Origin: Entrophospora sp. SA101
Lineage: Eukaryota; Glomeromycota; Glomeromycetes; Entrophosporales; Entrophosporaceae
Length of the DNA: 38,199 nt
Assembly: GCA_958430865.1 (NCBI GenBank)
Contig: CAUDNR010001336.1
Span: 63,948-102,146 of the forward strand
Direction of reading: 5' to 3'
Shown: positions 33,476-38,199 of the stretch, in pieces
How positions within the stretch are numbered: the first letter of the stretch is position 1
How the letters are laid out: each line of letters starts with the position of its first letter
Made by a program: the position numbers and the translations under genes
Notes under the pieces: model-generated
Seen by the model: the letters and a program-made list of their open reading frames with translations, nothing else
Database searches by the model: none
Told to the model about the DNA's origin: nothing

Positions 33476-33796
33476 GATATTTAGTTTTTAATGATTTACA
33501 GAATAGAATCACTGGATTAAAGCTCCGAGCAGTTCGGTTTCAGATTCTAAAAAGTCAAACCAAAAAATTTTGGTTCGGTTCGGTTCGAACTGTTCAGGGC
33601 TTAGGCTAAAAACTACTTGGCAGTTCCTGGCATTCTAATTTTTGCACTCTGCTTATTTAGAACCAAACCCACTAATTTCTAATCTAATAACAACCAGTGA
33701 ACGAATTTTTTCTTAATTATTCAAAGACGTTGTATTTTAGAACCTGAAATAATAAGAGTTTAAAAGTTGCGGAGATGATGAATTTTAGGATCTGAT
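33476..33796. other. Intergenic with GGTTCGGTTCG patch
   Basis: GGTTCGGTTCGGTTCGAACTG near 33573 resembles the subterminal repeat of the hAT-like element at 34258 and may be an old fragment of it. No gene. Confidence 0.45.
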
Positions 33797-34107
33797 TCAT
33801 TTCGTCGACAGTCATTTCGTCGACACCCATTTCGTCAAAAGTTTGTTTCGTCAAAAGTTTATTTCACCGAAAGTTCATTTCGTCGAATGTTCATTTTGTC
33901 GAAAATTTGTTTCATCGAAAATTATTTCGTCACAAAAAAAAAATTTCATTAAACAAATTTCTCCTCACACTTCCCACACACTCCGCTTTCCTCACCTAGT
34001 TTCTTAACTAACTTCCCACACTCCTCACATCTAACTCGTTCGGTCTCTGGCTCGAGGATGAAATAATTTTCGACGAAATGATTGTCGACGAAATGATTTT
34101 TGACGAA
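33797..34107. mobile_element. Foldback-like element: tandem ~15-nt units in inverted arms
   Basis: The left arm (33797-33932) has about nine head-to-tail variants of TCATTTCGTCGACAG. The right arm (34056-34107) has three units in inverse orientation (GTCGACGAAATGATT). The middle is C/T-rich (CCTCACACTTCCCACACA). Inverted arms made of short direct repeats are the hallmark of Foldback-type DNA transposons. No protein is coded, and the target duplication is not clear. Confidence 0.65.
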
Positions 34108-34167
34108 GTAAACGCGACCGCGTCGTAATTTATTTTAACTTATTATTATTTAAGAAAGAATCGTTTT

Positions 34168-35260
34168 GGGATATCCTCGCAATTTCGAGATATCTTCGCA
34201 ATTTTCGGGATATCACGCAATTTTGAGATATCGTCTCAATTTTCTCAATATCACAATTAGAGATGGGAACGGTTCGGTTCGGTTCGATTTATAAACCGCC
34301 AGTTTGGCTAGTGAACCGCACCGACCGGCGGTTTACCACCGCGGTCTGAACCGCAGTTCAAACTCAAGTTTAACCGCAGTTTTATAATTTTATTGGTGAT
34401 CTATTTTTATAAAAATGAAAAATTTTAAAAAACAAATTATTTGTTCCGACAATGAAAGCTATTTTAAACACCACTACTATCAATTCTCTTCATATTTGCT
34501 TGTACTTTAAATTGTTTGCATCAATAGCTGGAGTTCCGCCTGATCTCTATATCAAGTTGTAGCACCATAATTCAATTAATTGTGATTGAAATATCTGTTA
34601 TCATAAAAAAATAAACATAGTTAAATTTTATTATCAGGTCCAATTCAAAATTTAGGACCACAGCATCAGTTAGTGAGATTTTTAAATAAATTAATATGTA
34701 ATTTGAATAAAATTAATGATTGAATAAACTAATAAATCAAATAAAATTAAATCAAATAAAATTAATAAAATGAACGATTTGAATGAAATTGGTAAATCCA
34801 ATTCAATTAAAATATTTTTTCTTTATCAATCTATTTTTCCTTCTTAGCCCTTGTATATAATGATAATAATAGTAAATAGTAATAGCTGACATCTTTCTTT
34901 TCTTTTCTTAAGTCATAGTACTAGTAACCATAGTAAATTATAAATGTAATTAATTATCTTGTTATAGTTAAATCCCTTAACAATAACAATAACAATAACA
35001 ATATTATAGAATTTGTTGCATCAAGATGTGAATTAATATTTATATCCAATATTTTGTAAAACAAATAAAATGATATAAAACGAATAAGTGTGAAATGTAA
35101 CGTGTAACCAACTCAGTTTCAAATCGGAGTTTGAACTGGGGTTTAACCGCGGTTTGAAATGTGTAAACCAAACCGCATCGGTTCGGTTTCAAACCGCTGG
35201 TTGAACCGGTTTGGGTTAAACCGTTCCCATCCCTAATCTCAATTTTGAGATGTTAGAATT
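34168..35260. repeat. GATATC tandem array (~20-nt period) split by a hAT-type MITE
   Basis: Units of the form GGATATC(N)TCGCAATTTTC occur four to five times at 34168-34255 and resume at 35236-35260 (ATCTCAATTTTGAGAT). The interruption is the 978-bp element at 34258-35235. Confidence 0.7.
34258..35235. mobile_element. hAT-type MITE (978 bp), GGTTCGG/AACCGC-rich ends
   Basis: The left end TAGAGATGGGAACGGTT and the right end AACCGTTCCCATCCCTA are inverse complements with one mismatch. They are flanked by ATCACAAT (34250-34257) and ATCTCAAT (35236-35243), an 8-bp duplication with one change. The subterminal 120 nt on both sides hold many AACCGC/GGTTCGG repeats, common as transposase binding clusters in hAT elements. 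The A/T-rich interior has no transposase. Confidence 0.8.
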
Positions 35261-36313
35261 ACTAATTAATTGAATTGTATATAAGGAACTTGAATTCAAT
35301 GTACTTGTAAAGTAACTTTCTCATAAGTTAATTAGTTCCGACTAAGAAAAGCTAAATAAATAAATAAAATAATAAATATTCCATTTTATTTAAAAACTTT
35401 TATCTTCTTTAACCAAAATTATTCGCTAATACCAAAATCAATTCGTTGATCCCCTATTCATTCTGATCCACGCAAAAACAAAAATAATTGTTATCACCAA
35501 TTAAATACGCTCTCCCAAATTTAATCGGTGACATTACCAAGAATAATATTGATATCTAAACCAGACATATTTAGCAATTATAATAAGTTTATTGGTTTAT
35601 ATGTGATTTATTATTAACCTATAGTCTAAGAATACATGATTCATTTTTAATAAAGCGAAGAGATAATCTATAGTAATAGTAATAATAGTAATACTGATAT
35701 ATGGGAACCATGTGCAGTTAATCCAATTTTGATATCCCTACATATTAACGCACAAATATATCAACCGGCGTTCTATGAACTTCTAATAATAGCCAAATTA
35801 GCTCGATGGTACATGAAACAAAAGTAATGTATATTAGACTACAAACGTAAACATATTAATAGCTCTGCTGATATATGGAAACAAGGTGGTCTATCCAATT
35901 GGAAGTTTGCCATATTTTTCATAGTGGCCAAATCCGAAACGAAACGGTCAATTGATCTGGTGTGAACGTGTCTCCACACAAATCACATCTCAGAAGATTC
36001 TTAACATAATTGAACTTTGTTTCGAAAAAAGGACAAGAATTTAAAAATAAAACTCAATGATATATATCGTATGTGTTTTTATTTTTGCCAAAAAATTCAA
36101 CCATTACAATACTCTAGCAAGGTGAATAACTTGTCAAGTAAAAAATTTAATGCCAAGATAAAATTTTTATAATGTTTTGCTTATAAATAAAACTTGAGAA
36201 TATTAAATGTAACAGATAACATTGATAAAAAAGAAAAAATCTAGTCGGTTTTATAAATAGAAGACTTTACATTTAAAAATTAATAAAATAATAATTAATT
36301 ATCAAACTCTCTC
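35236..36313. other. Intergenic, 1 kb, 3' side of the FAD oxidase gene
   Basis: No gene is recognised. Two related segments starting CTGATATATGG(G/A)AAC (35694 and 35869) suggest a diverged direct duplication. The rest is A/T-rich. Confidence 0.45.
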
Positions 36314-36347
36314 TCACACACTCTTACTCGCACTCGCACTCTCACTG

Positions 36348-36378
<31 letters not shown>

Positions 36379-38182
36379 TAATCTCACTCTCAAAACCCTT
36401 TCTCTCAAAATCCTTTCTCTCAAAACCCTTCCATGTTTTCCAAATCGGAGTAAAACCTCTCCCTGATATCATTTTCTTGAATTTTTCACTATTCTCGTCT
36501 AATATTTTTTTTAAATCTTCTTTTGGCGCTTCATTCTTTACACCAACACAAAAATTATTAGGAATAAAAATTTTATCAGGATCATATTTATCTCTTAATT
36601 CACATAATTTTTTATATTTGTCTTCAGTTTCATAATAACAATCATGAAAATAATTGAGATTTAAGTCATGAGAAGCCCATAACAAACGCATATCTTTATC
36701 AGAGAATATAGGATTATTCACTGAAACACATTTATCATTTTCTCTTTGCCATTCGCTTGCTAAATGAAATTTCTCTTTTTCGAAAAATACGTCAAAGGTA
36801 AATCCAAAATTCATATTTCGCCAACTAATTGATGTTTTATCCTGGTTTTCTACGCCTTTCTTATAAAATTCGGATTCTGCACCACCATAGTATTTGAATT
36901 GAGCTGAAAGTTTTAATTTTTATTTATTGCTAAGTTAACACGATTGGTAACCCAAGCGGACCAATTAGTATCAATTAACTTGCTTGCTTCCCAATCGGAA
37001 AAATACCCACGCTTTATATACTGCAATTGAAATTCTCTTCTGATAAACACAATCCAATCTCTAACTAAATCTGAAACTTTAATATCCTTTTTTGTTGTGT
37101 CTGTTACAATTGTCCATTTATTTGGTTCTTTAACAACATCTTTTATTTTCTTAATTGGAGAAGTGTTTTCGTCGTATTCTTGATAATGATAAGCGTGTAT
37201 GATGATCATAGTTGGCCAAACAACATCTTCATCACCACTATTAACATACTCTTGTCGATTGTATGTTTTGTCATATGATGGATCATTATCTAAGACATTT
37301 CCAATATCTTCTATACCTGAGTCAGATATGAGTGTGACACAATAATCAAAATCATCTTCGTCGACGGTTTCTAACATTATATCCAAGAATGTTTTAAAAT
37401 ATCCAGGATCGTATTCACAAACTGCAAAAAATCCACGAGGTGAATACTTGCGATCCTTTAAAACATTAAACTTAACGTGTGTAATTACACCGAAATTACC
37501 CGGGCTACCACCAATGACAGCACGAAATAATTCGGCACCTTTTTTAATCCATTTTGCTGTATATTTATTTTCAGTTTCGTCATAAGATATAATCTTAATC
37601 TCCTTAATATAATCTATTAAAAGACCAAAACCCCTCGCGAGTTGTCCATAATCACCAGTTTGTACATGTCCTCCCAAACCTACATATTCACATTGACCTA
37701 CCGGTAAGAACTGTCCTTTATCTTGTAATATTTTCGCAAACTCATCCAATGAGTGACTAATTCCAATTTCTAATTCAGTGCTCTTACGTTTCCACACAAA
37801 ATTCTTTTACGTATTAGATAAATCTAATTGTATGTTGTTACGATCGGTAGAGACGCACCGGTATATTGATGCCCACCTTTAATAAATATTTATAAAAATA
37901 AAATATATAATATAAATTTACTCGCCATAAATCGTTATTACACGTTTAAGTGTTAGTTTACATTGATTTCAGTTAATCTTAAAATAACATACCTGTACGA
38001 ATAGCAATTTTCAAATTATTTGTTTGAGCGTATTTTAACGCTATATAAATATCATCAAAATCGTCATCATTTGTTGCTTTTGGATACAGCACAAATTGGG
38101 GGTTCATATCTTTGATACTACGAAATGAACTTTTTGCATATTGATAAGATTTATGCAAATATTCATTACGATCTTTTTTAGG
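36314..38182 (-). pseudogene. FAD-linked oxidase, berberine-bridge-enzyme type, 5'-partial and probably disabled
   Basis: Exon pieces: 38182-37993, 37876-36942, 36903-36314 (TGA); the N-terminus lies beyond the window. It belongs to the PCMH-type FAD oxidases with a BBE C-terminal domain, secreted or intracellular flavoenzymes oxidising sugars or alkaloid-like substrates. Seen: LYPKATNDDDFDDIYIALKY, IAIRT then GGHQYTGAS (the His that links FAD), GQCEYVGLGGHVQTGDYG (Cys of the second covalent FAD link), GAELFRAVIGGSPGNFGVIT, and the BBE end KYKKLCELRDKYDPDKIFIP. Oddities: a missing base in HQYTGAS (about 37855), an in-frame TAA after LDLSNT (about 37800), and a 38-nt putative intron (36941-36904) needed to join the last exon. 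A C-terminal Ser-Glu tail is made by a CACTCT repeat. It is probably a recent pseudogene, unless these are sequencing errors. Confidence 0.8.
36321..36382. repeat. (CACTCT)n hexanucleotide repeat coding a Ser-Glu tail
   Basis: About nine CACTCT-like units at the very end of the oxidase frame translate, on the minus strand, to ESESESESDSESASASK. A slippage tract, probably not part of the fold. Confidence 0.85.
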
Positions 38183-38199
38183 CTAAAATATTTCTCCTT

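Noticed and set aside
33797..33932. Regular short repeats that could suggest a CRISPR array
   Set aside because: Units are directly adjacent with no unique spacers, an inverted partner arm exists, and the DNA is eukaryotic.
1..38199. A new multi-gene defence or biosynthetic system
   Set aside because: The genes are unrelated housekeeping or expanded-family members on different strands and far apart. Nothing indicates co-function.

Overview
The window looks like nuclear DNA from an arbuscular mycorrhizal fungus of the Rhizophagus (Glomeromycotina) type. This is an inference from several things seen together: very high A+T, many short GT-AG introns, long repeat-filled intergenic stretches, and gene families strongly expanded in those fungi (BTB-BACK-TLDc proteins, TKL-like kinases with an N-terminal Cys cluster, F-box/LRR proteins, tectonin lectins, BBE-type FAD oxidases). 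There is no prokaryotic operon, CRISPR array, rRNA or confident tRNA.

Layout. 1-2463 (+): 5'-truncated, nine-exon gene for an Integrator subunit 14 (INTS14) homologue. 2464-7915: intergenic, with two terminal-inverted-repeat (TIR) elements, degenerate coding relics and a hairpin. 7916-9551 (-): BTB-BACK-TLDc protein. 9552-12470: repeats and a decayed APC amino-acid permease (+). 12471-14712 (-): complete ten-exon SAMHD1-type dNTP triphosphohydrolase. 14713-21269: mostly non-coding, with a possible orphan first exon, a 255-bp tandem duplication, a 230-bp palindrome and an hAT-type MITE with a perfect 8-bp target duplication. 21270-22890 (-): TKL-like kinase whose only intron junction does not keep frame. 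25405-26823 (-): F-box/LRR protein. 27136-29777 (-): complete eleven-exon PDK1-type AGC kinase with a C-terminal PH domain and an 18-nt microexon. 31926-32143: second copy of part of the hAT MITE. 32514-33475 (-): decayed tectonin lectin. 33797-35260: a foldback-like element, then a GATATC tandem array split by a 978-bp hAT-type MITE. 36314-38182 (-): FAD/BBE oxidase running off the right edge, with several disabled codons.

The genes do not form one pathway. PDK1 (growth and lipid signalling), SAMHD1 (dNTP pool control) and INTS14 (RNA polymerase II transcription attenuation and RNA 3' processing) are single-copy-type housekeeping genes. They sit among fast-turnover families (BTB-TLDc, TKL, F-box) and transposon debris. 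I do not see a new multi-gene system. The most useful observations are the Integrator subunit in a fungus, the reconstructed PDK1 and SAMHD1 gene models, the microexon in the PDK1 catalytic loop, and a set of non-autonomous elements with readable termini and target duplications. Exon models were built by hand from splice motifs, reading phase and remembered family consensus. No alignment or transcript evidence was available.
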